Assembly: GCF_029267015.1 (NCBI RefSeq) | Contig: NZ_JARIEA010000071.1 | Span: 1 to 64,000, forward strand | Direction: 5' to 3' | DNA length: 64,000 nucleotides | Source: Sporosarcina ureae | Lineage (GTDB): Bacteria > Bacillota > Bacilli > Bacillales_A > Planococcaceae | Part shown: positions 9,026 to 20,200 of the stretch, piece after piece | Layout: each line of letters opens with the position of its first letter | Numbering within the stretch: position 1 is the first letter of the stretch | Notes under the pieces: model-generated | Seen by the model: only the letters and a program-made list of their open reading frames with translations | What the model was told of the DNA's origin: nothing | Databases searched by the model: none | Made by a program: the position numbers and the translations under genes

Positions 9026-10600
9026 TTACATATTCGCTGAATACATCACTTCGCCCGCAACTATAGTTTTCGCTACTTTCACTTCAGTAATACGATCAAC
9101 TGCCACGGTGAAAATATCTTCTTTCAGTACAGTGAAATCCGCATCAAATCCAATCGAAAGAAGCCCACGGGAATCAGCCTTATCTATTGTAGCTGCAGCG
9201 CCTGAAGTAAATAATTGTACTGCTTCAAAACGAGTAAGTTTTTCATCAGGTAAATACCCTTCGTGCTGTTCAATCGGCAATCTTCTTGTGATGGCTGCGT
9301 GTATGCCTAGTAAAGGATTGGGATCTTCAATAGGTGCGTCCGATCCTCCGCCACAAATAAACCCTTTGGCGAGAAGCTTTTTCCAAGCATATGCCCATTC
9401 TAGACGATCCATGCCAAGTCGATCTCCAATCCACGGGAAGTCGGAAGGAACGAAAGCAGGCTGTATATCCAAAACGATCGGAAGTTTTTGCATTCTCTCT
9501 ACTAAATCATCACGTAACAAGATGACATGTATAAATCGATCTTTTTTACCTACAGGTACGGGATACTTTTCAATGACATCCAATGCTTTTTCAACTGCCA
9601 GATCCCCAATCATATGTATTGCAACAGCTTCTCCGTAATGTCGTGCCATTTTAACGTGGTTCTCTAGCTCCTCGTCGGTTAGGACGGCTGTGCCGACATT
9701 ATCCGGTTGATCGGCATATGGTTCACTCAACAGCGCAGTACTGCCACCAAAAGCGCCGTCAATAAAGAACTTCATCTCTCCCGGTTCGATCCATGGTGCA
9801 TTATAGAAAGCTTGATCTTCCATTAACTCTGCAAACACGCTAAAGTGACGCAGTAAGTGAGCGCGAAATTTACGATCACCACCAAGTACGGTATTAAAAG
9901 CTGTTAAAGGTGTTTGATACTGTCCGTAATATCCTAGGTCATCCGTTACAACACCTGTCAAACCAACAGATAGTAAGTGATCCACAGAAGTTTCCAATGC
10001 TTTTGTTACATAGTCCACTGTAGGATTCGGTAATAACTGGAGTACTCGTTGCATGGCGCCTTCCTTTAGCAATCCAGTAGGCTCTCCATTTTCATCTCGT
10101 TCAATAACGCCATCATCAGGATCGGGTGTGTCTTTGGTGATACCAGCTAGTTCAAGCGCCTTGGAGTTTACAATAGCAGCATGCCAGCAAGTACGTTTCA
10201 ATAGCATAGGTGAATTCGTTACAGCATCTAACTCATAGCGAGTAAAAATCTTCTTGTCAGGAAACACATTTTCATCCCAACCTTCTCCAATGAACCATTC
10301 ATCCTCTAGCAATCCTTTATAGGCATTCAAAAGTCGCTCCATCATCTCTTCTGAAGAAATCGTATCGGATAGATCAAGGCGTAACAACTTCTCACCTTGC
10401 CCAATAATGTGCATATGGTTATCGATAAACCCCGGATATACAAATGCACCGTTCAAATCTATTTGTTCGTCAGCTTGCCCTTTTAGTTCATCATAGGAAC
10501 CAGTTGCTATGATTTTTCCGTCTTTCGTTAGTAAAGCATCTATTGTATGTCCTTCATTTTGCATAGTGTAAAAGAGTGCATTAAACCAAATTGTTGTCAT
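9026..10600 (-). CDS. Amidohydrolase (YtcJ-like)
   Basis: About 524 aa from MTTIWFNALFYTM; YPGFIDNHMHI; GGGSDAPIEDPNPLLGIHAAITR. Confidence 0.9.
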   Translation of the reverse strand: MTTIWFNALFYTMQNEGHTIDALLTKDGKIIATGSYDELKGQADEQIDLNGAFVYPGFIDNHMHIIGQGEKLLRLDLSDTISSEEMMERLLNAYKGLLEDEWFIGEGWDENVFPDKKIFTRYELDAVTNSPMLLKRTCWHAAIVNSKALELAGITKDTPDPDDGVIERDENGEPTGLLKEGAMQRVLQLLPNPTVDYVTKALETSVDHLLSVGLTGVVTDDLGYYGQYQTPLTAFNTVLGGDRKFRAHLLRHFSVFAELMEDQAFYNAPWIEPGEMKFFIDGAFGGSTALLSEPYADQPDNVGTAVLTDEELENHVKMARHYGEAVAIHMIGDLAVEKALDVIEKYPVPVGKKDRFIHVILLRDDLVERMQKLPIVLDIQPAFVPSDFPWIGDRLGMDRLEWAYAWKKLLAKGFICGGGSDAPIEDPNPLLGIHAAITRRLPIEQHEGYLPDEKLTRFEAVQLFTSGAAATIDKADSRGLLSIGFDADFTVLKEDIFTVAVDRITEVKVAKTIVAGEVMYSANM

Positions 10601-10742
10601 ATAGAAACCACCTTTTCTTTCTATAGTAAACCGATTAGGATGAATGAACAATAGAACTGATTTTAACTAGTTTATGCAATTAAAAAACGGCTGTACATAC
10701 AGCCGTTTACTTTAGTTCATATTCTATTATCGTGCTACTAAC

Positions 10743-12077
10743 TTAATACATCTTCATATATCGTTCGAGTTCCCAAGGGTGTACCGTAATACGATAGCTC
10801 TCCCATTCTTGATGCTTAGCCTCACTAAAGTTCGCGTAGATATGGGAACCCAGTGCATCTTGAATAATCGGATCTTCAGATAACGCGATGAGCGCATGAT
10901 CGAGATCGGTAGGCAATGTGTCGATGCCATGTTCTTTAAGCTCTTCAGACTTCATTTCATAAATGTTGCGATCAACAGGGGCTGGAGGAGTAAGTTTTCG
11001 CTTAATACCATCGAGTCCTGCTTTTAAAATAACGGCTAACGCTAAGTAGGGGTTAGCGGACGAATCAACAGAACGGACTTCCACACGTGTGCTCATTCCA
11101 CGTGATGCAGGGATACGGATTAAAGGGCTACGATTTTGTGCAGACCAAGCAACATAGCAAGGCGCTTCGTAGCCAGGAACTAAGCGTTTATAAGAGTTAA
11201 CAGTCGGATTTGTAATAGCAGTAAAACCGCGGACATGATCTAGAACACCAGACATGAACTGATAAGCCGTTTCACTTAATTTGCGCTCGCCTCCTTCATC
11301 AAAAAAGACATTTTCTCCATCTTTAAATAGGGAAACATTACAATGCATTCCAGAACCGCTAACACCATATAAAGGCTTAGGCATGAACGTAGCGTGTAGA
11401 CCATGTTTACGTGCTATCGTTTTGACAACCAGTTTAAAGGTTTGTATATTATCGCAAGCTGTTAATACATCTGCATATTTAAAATCAATTTCATGTTGTC
11501 CTGGCGCCGCTTCATGATGGGAAGCTTCCACTTCAAATCCTAATTCCTCAAGTTCTAATACAATATCACGTCGGCAGTTTTCACCTAAGTCCATGGGTGC
11601 CAAATCAAAATAGTCACCATGATCATTAAGCTCCATCGTTGGTTGTTTATTAGCATCCAATTTGAAAAGGAAAAATTCAGGTTCAGGTCCTAAGTTGAAA
11701 TCAGTGAAGCCGAGTTCTTTCATTTCATTTACGATTCTCTTTAAATTCCCACGAGGATCTCCAGAAAATGGTTCTCCGTTCGCTAAGTACACATCGCAAA
11801 TTAAGCGGGCTACACGCCCCGTACCAGAGGGCCATGGGAATACCATCCATGTATCTAAGTCAGGTACTAAATACATATCAGATTCTTCAATCCGTACAAA
11901 ACCTTCGATAGAAGACCCGTCAAACATCATTTTATTGTCTAATGCCTTTTCGAGCTGGTTGATTGGAATCTCTACATTCTTAATCATGCCAAAAATATCA
12001 GTAAACTGAAGACGGATGAAATTTACATTCTTCTCTTTCACGAATCGATAAACGTCTTCTCTTGTAATGCTTCCCAT
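10743..12077 (-). CDS. glnA: Type I glutamine synthetase
   Basis: 444 aa; [56 protein letters not shown]. No glnR immediately upstream. Confidence 0.95.
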   Translation of the reverse strand: MGSITREDVYRFVKEKNVNFIRLQFTDIFGMIKNVEIPINQLEKALDNKMMFDGSSIEGFVRIEESDMYLVPDLDTWMVFPWPSGTGRVARLICDVYLANGEPFSGDPRGNLKRIVNEMKELGFTDFNLGPEPEFFLFKLDANKQPTMELNDHGDYFDLAPMDLGENCRRDIVLELEELGFEVEASHHEAAPGQHEIDFKYADVLTACDNIQTFKLVVKTIARKHGLHATFMPKPLYGVSGSGMHCNVSLFKDGENVFFDEGGERKLSETAYQFMSGVLDHVRGFTAITNPTVNSYKRLVPGYEAPCYVAWSAQNRSPLIRIPASRGMSTRVEVRSVDSSANPYLALAVILKAGLDGIKRKLTPPAPVDRNIYEMKSEELKEHGIDTLPTDLDHALIALSEDPIIQDALGSHIYANFSEAKHQEWESYRITVHPWELERYMKMY

Positions 12078-12262
12078 CTAACCACACTCCTTATGATTGT
12101 TTGAAACGAATCTTCTTCGTAACATTTTTCTATAATAATGCGCAGCAAGACAGATTACAAGAGTTATTAACTAGATATTGAAATAAATATAAGGCTTAAG
12201 TTCTTGTTTTAGACAAAAAAACAAGATCTCAATTTGAGAACTTGTAAAAAACTACTATTTAC

Positions 12263-12613
12263 CTAATATAGAAAATGAATAATTGCACCTATAACTAGTA
12301 AATGAAAAACTTGATCGACTACAATCGTCAGCCAGTTTCCTTCTGGTTTATGGACCCCCATAATCGTTCTGACCCACCATAAGACAAAAATACGTTTGTC
12401 CAAAAAAACATGACTGACAAAGATCATGGCTATAGCTAAATAGCTTAATGAGAACCCACCAACGACCATGGCCGCCACCAATGAAAGTGTGTAAAGTACA
12501 CAATGCGTTAATAAAGGAATCCACTTATTCGCTTTATTCATGGCCATCCACGTGTTCTGCAATAGATAATCTCCAACTAGATGACCAAGTAGTAAGTAAG
12601 TAAATAGATTCAT
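12263..12613 (-). CDS. DUF3307-type membrane protein
   Basis: LLLGHLVGDYLLQNTWMAMNK; 4 predicted TM segments by eye. Confidence 0.7.
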   Translation of the reverse strand: MNLFTYLLLGHLVGDYLLQNTWMAMNKANKWIPLLTHCVLYTLSLVAAMVVGGFSLSYLAIAMIFVSHVFLDKRIFVLWWVRTIMGVHKPEGNWLTIVVDQVFHLLVIGAIIHFLY

Positions 12614-12734
12614 TTGGTGGCCCTCCAATACTAAATATGAAACAAAGTAACTATGTTTTATGTCTATATCATGATAATATTAACATATATAGGGGAAAGA
12701 TAAGTCAATTATTTTTCTAAAGGGGGCAGTAAAT

Positions 12735-13892
12735 TTGCCGGCTTCATCCAATGCATTTACGAATAATAAAATAAATGGATCAAATTCAGATCGCTTATTA
12801 GCGGTCATTTTTGAATATATGACAAAGATATCAGTTGAAACGGATATAAAAAAGATGGTTATGAATCTAGCGGATTTAGGCAAAGAACTTGTAGCAGCAG
12901 ATCGCTGTTCTGTTTGGTTACATGAAGCCAACGAAAAAATACTATGGACTGTCGGCGGTCATGGCGTTAAGACAATTAGTATCCCAGACGATAGTGGATT
13001 GGTTGGCCATTGTGTGAAGACTGGGGAGGCGCTCATAATTGAAGATGCATACTCAGATCATCGGTTTAATCGTACAGTTGATTTAGAAACAGGATACCAT
13101 ACGACTTCTATTCTCTGTATTCCTTTTCATAATGCAGAAGGAGAAATCATTGGTGCGTTTCAAGCCATCAATAAACAAACAGAATCACAAATTTTTTCAC
13201 ATAATGACTTAGAAGTACTAAAGATTGCTTCGAATTTCACAGGAAAATCACTAGAAGCCTTCATTTTGCGAAACGAATTAGTCGAAACGCAAAAAGAAAT
13301 TATTGTGCGCATGGGGGAAATAGGGGAAAGTCGTTCACAGGAAACAGGCTTTCATGTAAAAAGAGTGGCCAAATATTCATATTTATTGGCGTGTCTTTCA
13401 GGAATCTCGGAAACGGAAGCATTAAAATTTAAATACGCTTCGCCGATGCATGATATTGGGAAAGTCGCAATTCCTGACAGTATCTTATTGAAACCTGGGA
13501 AATTAACTGAACAAGAATTTGAATTGATGAAACAGCATACGACAATTGGTCATAATGTTTTCAAAAAGTCAAAACGTGAATTACTGAAAATCGCTGCGAT
13601 TATTGCGAATGAACATCATGAACGATGGGATGGCAAAGGCTATCCTGCTGGTAAACAAGCGGAAGCCATTCATATATATGGGCGTATTACTGCGGTGGCA
13701 GATGTATTTGATGCATTGGGAAGTGATCGAGTGTACAAAAAGGCCTGGCCACTTGAAAAAATTATCGCATATATGAAAGAAGAACGGTATAAACAATTTG
13801 ATGGGCGGCTCGTTGATATATTCTTAGAGAATTTAGATCAATTCATCGCCATCCGTAATGAATTTGTAGATGGAAGTGAAGAGTTACTATGA
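12735..13892 (+). CDS. GAF domain plus HD-GYP phosphohydrolase
   Basis: 385 aa, TTG start; HDIGKVAIPD, HHERWDGKGYP, AVADVFDALGSDRVYKKAW. Confidence 0.88.
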   Translation: MPASSNAFTNNKINGSNSDRLLAVIFEYMTKISVETDIKKMVMNLADLGKELVAADRCSVWLHEANEKILWTVGGHGVKTISIPDDSGLVGHCVKTGEALIIEDAYSDHRFNRTVDLETGYHTTSILCIPFHNAEGEIIGAFQAINKQTESQIFSHNDLEVLKIASNFTGKSLEAFILRNELVETQKEIIVRMGEIGESRSQETGFHVKRVAKYSYLLACLSGISETEALKFKYASPMHDIGKVAIPDSILLKPGKLTEQEFELMKQHTTIGHNVFKKSKRELLKIAAIIANEHHERWDGKGYPAGKQAEAIHIYGRITAVADVFDALGSDRVYKKAWPLEKIIAYMKEERYKQFDGRLVDIFLENLDQFIAIRNEFVDGSEELL

Positions 13893-15700
13893 GAAAAACT
13901 ATGCATTTTCGTGATGAGCAAGTAGTGGATTTGTCGCCTAGCGTGGTATGGGAGTTGTTAGCTAACACGAATGAGTTAAATAAGTATGCAGGTATGTTTC
14001 CAGTTAACTTCAATCAATTTATTGAAGAAGATCAACAACTCATTCGTTATGCGGATGCCTCTGTTTTTAATGTGATACCGTTGAAATGGAAAGAATACGT
14101 TTTTGAATGGGTTAGATATTCACATTACTCGGTAGTGCGTAAATATATAAAAGGGCCCTTTGATACCGTTTTTTGGAGCATTCGACTCGAGCCGTTACCT
14201 GAAGAGAAGACGAAAATCATTTTACATGGAGATTTCGTTTGTCAAAATATTCTCGGTCCAATAGCACTGCGAGCCATAGTCTATCCGCAACTGCGAAATA
14301 TGATTACGTACGCTATGGAGTTTGAAAAATACAAAGGGAAAGAAAAACCACTTGGGAAAATGAAGATTGATCTTGAATCGACACGCTTAGATCACGCCAT
14401 TTCATTATTAAGAGACTCGTTTTCTACTAAAGAAATGGTTGATGCATTGGAAAAAACAATTCGCAATGGTTCGGATGAAATGGTGACCGAAATGCAACCA
14501 TATCATTGGGCGAGAATTCATCATTTTGACCGATTCTCATCAGTTGAGCTATTTTTATTAGCAAATGCAGCAGGGCTGTTGGATTATGACTGGAGTTTAA
14601 TGTGCCCGAATTGCCGTGTGCCCAAAGGAAAAGCTGCTGCGTTAAAGCAAATGACAAACACGGTTCACTGTGAATTATGTGGTGTCGATTATGAATTGGA
14701 CTTTGATCGCTATGTCGAAATGAAATTCCATGTGAATGCAGCTATTCGAAAAGTTGATCAAACAATTTATTGTATTAATGGTCCTATCAAGACACCTCAT
14801 GTGCTGGGTCAATTCAGAATTTCTCCCCATACCAATAAAACAATCCATTGGCCGGAATTTGATGAAAAACTTAGATGTCGGGTACTGAAATATAATGACA
14901 GTTTAGAGATAACAGATGAAAGGTCTGAATCTGCGGACATCACCTATACATCAGAAGGATTTATTCAAGAATCAGTTTCCTATGCAAAGCAATTTACAAT
15001 TCAAAATGAAACCGATAAAGAAATTGTAGTCGTCTTCGAAAAACGTAACTGGAATGATGATGCACTAACTGCACGGGAAGCTACTTCTCTTCAGTTGTTC
15101 CGTGATTTACTTGGAACAGAAGTATTGGCCCCAGGTCTTCAAATTGGCGTTGGACATATGTCTATTTTATTCACCGACTTAAAGGACTCTACTAAGCTAT
15201 ATGAACGGGTTGGAGATGCAAAAGCTTACTCTGATGTTCAAAAGCATTTTGAATACTTGATGAAGTGTATAAGGGAACACAAAGGAACGATCGTCAAAAC
15301 TATAGGGGATTCAGTAATGGGCGCATTTACGAATGAATTCGACTCGTTTAAGGCAGCGTTCGCCATACAACAGGGCATAAACAATTTAAATGAAAAGTTA
15401 TCACAGCCAGTCCAAATCAAAGTTGGTTTCCATACAGGCTCTGTTATTGCAGTAAACGCAAATGATTTATTGGATTACTTTGGAGGAACTGTTAATAAAG
15501 CTGCTCGCATTCAAGACAAGAGTACCGGTGGCGATTTACTCATTCATCATGATGTATATGAAAGACTAATTAATGAGCGACCTGAAATTGCTGATCTGAA
15601 AAGTGAATTCTTTACAGAAAAACTAAATGGCTTTGAAGAGGAAATACAGCTTGTGCGATTTATTATAGACGTAAAGACACCAGACGTGCTTAGTGCGTGA
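13889..15700 (+). CDS. Class III adenylate/guanylate cyclase with N-terminal SRPBCC-like domain and zinc ribbon
   Basis: 603 aa; overlaps previous gene by 4 nt (ATGA); CPNCRV..CELCGV; ILFTDLKDSTKLYE, VKTIGDSVMGAF, DYFGGTVNKAARI. Confidence 0.88.
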   Translation: MRKTMHFRDEQVVDLSPSVVWELLANTNELNKYAGMFPVNFNQFIEEDQQLIRYADASVFNVIPLKWKEYVFEWVRYSHYSVVRKYIKGPFDTVFWSIRLEPLPEEKTKIILHGDFVCQNILGPIALRAIVYPQLRNMITYAMEFEKYKGKEKPLGKMKIDLESTRLDHAISLLRDSFSTKEMVDALEKTIRNGSDEMVTEMQPYHWARIHHFDRFSSVELFLLANAAGLLDYDWSLMCPNCRVPKGKAAALKQMTNTVHCELCGVDYELDFDRYVEMKFHVNAAIRKVDQTIYCINGPIKTPHVLGQFRISPHTNKTIHWPEFDEKLRCRVLKYNDSLEITDERSESADITYTSEGFIQESVSYAKQFTIQNETDKEIVVVFEKRNWNDDALTAREATSLQLFRDLLGTEVLAPGLQIGVGHMSILFTDLKDSTKLYERVGDAKAYSDVQKHFEYLMKCIREHKGTIVKTIGDSVMGAFTNEFDSFKAAFAIQQGINNLNEKLSQPVQIKVGFHTGSVIAVNANDLLDYFGGTVNKAARIQDKSTGGDLLIHHDVYERLINERPEIADLKSEFFTEKLNGFEEEIQLVRFIIDVKTPDVLSA

Positions 15701-15739
15701 GGTGTCTTTTTTACTTTCACATTTTGAACGATTCTACAT

Positions 15740-16069
15740 ATGCTGATAAAGAAAGGGGTGGGTGTCTTGATTGAACACCAAAGTATATCTATTGATGGAA
15801 AGTCATTTCAAGCAGTCACAGTGAAGTTGCCTAAAACTACGCTACTTACAGTTTCAAATGACAAAGGGTATATTATGTGTGGTGCCCTAGATGTAGGTTT
15901 GCTAAACAGTGTCTTGGCGGATCGTAAAATTATTGCGGGACGCGCGGTAGGAGTGAAAACGATTGAACAGCTGCTCGCTGCACCTTTAGAATCCGTAACA
16001 CTTGAAGCTGAACACTATGGTATTTCAGCAGGTATGATCGGTTCAGAAGCCTTATTGAAAATGACATGA
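15740..16069 (+). CDS. YunC-like DUF1805 family protein
   Basis: 109 aa; KTTLLTVSNDKGYIMCGALDVGLLN. Confidence 0.8.
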   Translation: MLIKKGVGVLIEHQSISIDGKSFQAVTVKLPKTTLLTVSNDKGYIMCGALDVGLLNSVLADRKIIAGRAVGVKTIEQLLAAPLESVTLEAEHYGISAGMIGSEALLKMT

Positions 16070-16105
16070 AAAATGGCGCCTAATTAATTAGGGCGCCATT
16101 TTTCT
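16070..16105. terminator. Terminator
   Basis: AAATGGCGCCtaattaattaGGGCGCCATTTTTCTTT. Confidence 0.8.
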
Positions 16106-16140
16106 TTATACAATTAAAGTATTGCTCATACACAATACAG

Positions 16141-16377
16141 TTATTTATTATCGTATTTCTCTTCGCTAGATGAATTGTCTTTCGTCTGGCGATGATTTCT
16201 TTCTTCTTCCTCTTCCATACGCACATCTTCCAATGGAATAGCATCTACAGTCTGCATGTCTTCATGCATATCGTAAATACTTTCTTTATCAGTCTTTAAA
16301 TTTTCAGGATTGTCCATATAGCCGCCTTTTGCATCTTGGCGGTCTTTTTCTGTAAATACTTTTTTCTCTTTACTCAT
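16141..16377 (-). CDS. Small hydrophilic hypothetical protein (78 aa)
   Basis: ORF with GGAGTGG SD; acidic/lysine-rich, stress-type composition. Confidence 0.6.
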   Translation of the reverse strand: MSKEKKVFTEKDRQDAKGGYMDNPENLKTDKESIYDMHEDMQTVDAIPLEDVRMEEEEERNHRQTKDNSSSEEKYDNK

Positions 16378-16407
16378 GACGATCCACTCCTCTGCTGTCT
16401 AGTTAAG

Positions 16408-16596
16408 TTAATCTAAAAATCGACCTAATAATCCTTTATTCGGTGCGGGTTTTTGATTGTGGTTTTTACGTTCACCACGCATGGGTGTGTCATTGAATTC
16501 GTCAAATTGGCGTGATAATTTGTCGCGTGCGTCTTTGTTGCGCATTAAATAGGCTGCACCTAAACCGATTGCTGTTAAAGCCATTCTCTTTTTCAT
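16408..16596 (-). CDS. Small hypothetical protein (62 aa)
   Basis: MKKRMALTAIGLGAAYLMRNKDARDKLSRQFDEF; GAGGAGGAGC SD upstream. Confidence 0.6.
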   Translation of the reverse strand: MKKRMALTAIGLGAAYLMRNKDARDKLSRQFDEFNDTPMRGERKNHNQKPAPNKGLLGRFLD

Positions 16597-16634
16597 AAAG
16601 TGCTCCTCCTCGTTATCGTTTCTTATTATGTTGT

Positions 16635-16660
16635 TTTCCCAGTTTCCATTCATGCTAAAC
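16635..16660 (-). promoter_or_regulatory. Candidate sigma-B promoter
   Basis: On minus strand: GTTTAG-N14-GGGAAA upstream of 16596 gene. Confidence 0.65.
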
Positions 16661-17164
16661 AAATCAATGTAAAGGGGCGGAAACAAGAACAGCCAGCAAT
16701 CGAAAACTCTCGACTGCTGACTGTTCTTGTCTTACTATGCGGAAAATTTTATGTTGCGATTACTCCATACTGACGAAATAAAAATTGTACGCTCGTCGTA
16801 TGCATGTTGCATCTTACACTGCTTAACTTCTTTGAAGCAGGTATTTCACTTGCACTTACACAAAAAACTTCTTTCGTATTGCCTGGTAAACCTGTCCTTC
16901 TGTTGGAACCTTAAAAACAGATTCCCAAACCGAGTGTACCGATTGCCAGTAAAGAAAAATTTTCCGCCAAGGCTGTGCATCTCTTCCAGATCTAGTAGCT
17001 TAACTTCTCTAACTAGTTCCTTCAGTTTGCCTTGTATATATAGTATACCCAGGTAAACCATTCCTAAACATCTTTTTTAAAATTAATTTAAAATCTTTTT
17101 AAAGTTTTTTATAACTCGCGGTTAATGTACTTATGATCTATAATAGAGGACTGAGGTGAGAGCT

Positions 17165-17248
17165 TTGAACAAGGGATTAACAGGGAGAAGCACGATGAAA
17201 GATCTTGCTGAAGTAAAGCCCTATGTGAAAGAGAATTTACTATTATGA
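17165..17248 (+). CDS. Possible 27-codon leader ORF overlapping helicase start (ATGA)
   Basis: GAGGTGAG SD, TTG start; MNKGLTGRSTMKDLAEVKPYVKENLLL*; TGA overlaps helicase ATG at 17245. Confidence 0.4.
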   Translation: MNKGLTGRSTMKDLAEVKPYVKENLLL

Positions 17249-20200
17249 GTCCAGTACAAAATATAGAAATGATACCTTGCAGTCTTGAAATAACGAAAAA
17301 TGCAAGAAAAGGTTTAGAACAGTGGTTTTTAAGTGAGGAGGCTTTTGTTTCTTCAGAGTCTACTTTTGATATACATATTGAGAAGAAGCCTGAGAATCGT
17401 ATGGGGAACCAATCCTATGCGTTGTTTTTTGATCCGAAAACAAATAAAAGATTTGCCAAAGAAGTACAACAACGTGTGGCAGTCATGGAATGTGTACTGA
17501 AACCGGATGGTCTGCTAGCAACCGGATTTCATGTCAGAGGTGCAAGAGAGCCAGTTCAGACGAATCGTCGACTACATACAGCAATTAAGTTCCGATTAAA
17601 TAGATCTGGAGTAGCAATTCCAATCGAATTCTATACGAAATTGCGCCAATTACCCGTTGCAGAAGAACGCTCAGAATACGTAAAAAAGCGAATTGAAAGC
17701 TGGGAAGGATATCTGCAAATAGCAGAGAAAAATGCGGATGTAGAAGATATCAATTGTACATTTACCCAAGCTAGTTTCACTAGTGATTTCACAAAGTTAC
17801 GTCTTCAATGTAATGATTTGCAAACGAAAAACTGGAAGCAACTTCGTGGATTTAGTGTGAAAATGAACGAGCTATCTACTGATATCGGACAAATTGTTGA
17901 TACGCAAAAGGGGCAAAAAATCATTGTAGTGGAATTGAATCAGCGGTTTCAAAAGAAAGCTAGATCTGAACAATGGTTGCCTACGCGTAATAAAAGTATA
18001 GTGCTGACGAACTTTGCTGAATTGAGTCAGATTCGTCGGTTACGTAAAGGTTTCAAGGATTTGCAGGATGGACTTGCCGCCAATGGGAATCTAGAGAGGG
18101 TTTTATTTGAAGAACGGCCTGTCGTGCAGATTAATAATAAGCAGCCACAACTGGAATTCCATAATAATTTAAATGAGTTCCAGCAAGAAGCCGTTTCGGG
18201 TGCGATGAAAGCACATGATCTATTTGTGATCCAAGGTCCACCCGGCACAGGAAAAACGACAGTAATTTCCGAGATTTGCTATCAGAATGTCAAAGCTGGC
18301 TTGCGGACACTTGTCGCTTCCCAATCAAATCTCGCAGTGGATAATGCACTCGGGCGATTACTGACAGATCCAGCGACACGTATTTTACGCTATGGACGAT
18401 CAGAAAGTATCGAAGAAGAGGGAAAACGCTTCATGGAAGAAAATGTTGCGTTACATTGGAGAAATGAAACGATTGAAACGGTACAGGCGACACGTGCAGT
18501 TTATCGAACAAAAGATATAGAATTACAAAAGCGAGCAGATCAATTATCAGAACTGATCATACAAAACACTGAATTAAAACTTTCATTGACCGAACAACTA
18601 AAAGTACAAAATATAGTACAAGAGAAGTTGAAAAAGCTGAAATCTGAATACTTCTCTCGAAAATCACTGCTCGATCAAGCCATTCGTCGGCTATCTCAAA
18701 AACAACAGATAGTTGAGCAAATAGAAAGTGATCTAGCGCAACGTACAGAAGAAATAGAACTATTGCGAGACCAATTACATTCAGAGCTAAGTAAAGTGGA
18801 ATTATTAGCTCAAGTAGAAAAGTGGTCGAACCAACAGCAGCTACTAATACAAGCACAAACATATATCAAATTGCAATCCGAATTACAAAGTAATACTGAA
18901 GCTATACAAAAAAGTGAGGAAGAGAAACAAGAACTACCTAGTAGGAAACAAATGCTAGAAGAAACCTATAGTGAAGTGCTGTCACAAACGAAAATGAAAG
19001 ATATTCAAACGATACTATCTGTAAATCATATTGAATTACCTATTCATATTACGCTACGAAATAACGACTTACAGAAAATCATTAAATCGATTGAAAGTGG
19101 AGAGTATTCCTATGAGTTTCAAGAATGGAAAGAACTTCATGAGCGTTTTCAAACGGCTATCAGTAAAACACAGTCTCTTTTACAAACGCATCGTTACCCA
19201 GTAGAGACTATTGATAAGCGGTCAACCGAAAACTTCAAAACCATTCAGGAAATGCATGACATGATTGATCGTTTAGGTAAGTTTTTAATCAATCCTACGA
19301 CGAAAAAGGTGCTGCAAAACAAAGAAATTTCATCCGCCAAAACAGAAGTACTACAAAAGATTGCACAAGGTATGTCACTGTTTTACGGTAAAGAAGAAAT
19401 CGTTCGGGCAAAAGGAATAGAACTTCAGCAACAGAAAGTCCACTCCGTAAAGGAAGTTTTTGCAGAGGTGAAGCATGAAATTCTACGTTTTTTGCAGCAT
19501 GAACTTCAAAAAACACAACTGGAGATACAGCGAAAAGACGAACATAACCAAGAACTACATTCCAAGCAAACAGAAGTAGAAGGGCGAATCAAAGAATGGT
19601 TGCAAAAAAATGAGCTGCCTGAAAAGCAGTGGGAAGAAAGTCAATTAATAGAGGAAATTAATCAGTTGGAGACGATGATAGGTGAATGCAGACAACAAAT
19701 AAAAAAAGTAACACAATTAACTGCAACTATCACTACATCAGAACTAAAATGTTCGCAGGCGAAACAAAAGTTAGAAGCAGAAATAGAAGAAGTTATAGTA
19801 GTAGAGCGAAAAACACAGCAATTGACAGATGAACAACATCAACGACAGCAGGAAATAGAAGAGCTTGCGGTTCAATTAAAACCGGATATAAAAGACCAAC
19901 TTGAAAAAGTAGAAAAAGTGCTAGCGCAAACCGAACCGCAGCAAGCAGAAGTAGCGAAAGAACAACAACAGCTACCTATCCTCCAAGAATTACAAGCGCA
20001 GTGGGAAGAGTTGCTACAAGAGGCCAATGACTATGATCTAGATGAAATCCGTAAGCTTTATATCGATCATGCAAATGTAATTGGTACCACATGTGTCGCA
20101 TCGGCTTCCAAGAAGTTTATGGATGAATACCCGGTCTTCGATGTAGTCATTATTGATGAAGTATCAAAAGCAACACCGCCAGAATTACTATTGCCGATGT

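Noticed and set aside
12600-12645. Minus-strand GTTTCA-N14-GGGCCA as a sigma-B promoter for the DUF3307 gene
   Set aside because: The -10 does not match GGGWAW and the GGAGGG is the ribosome-binding site.
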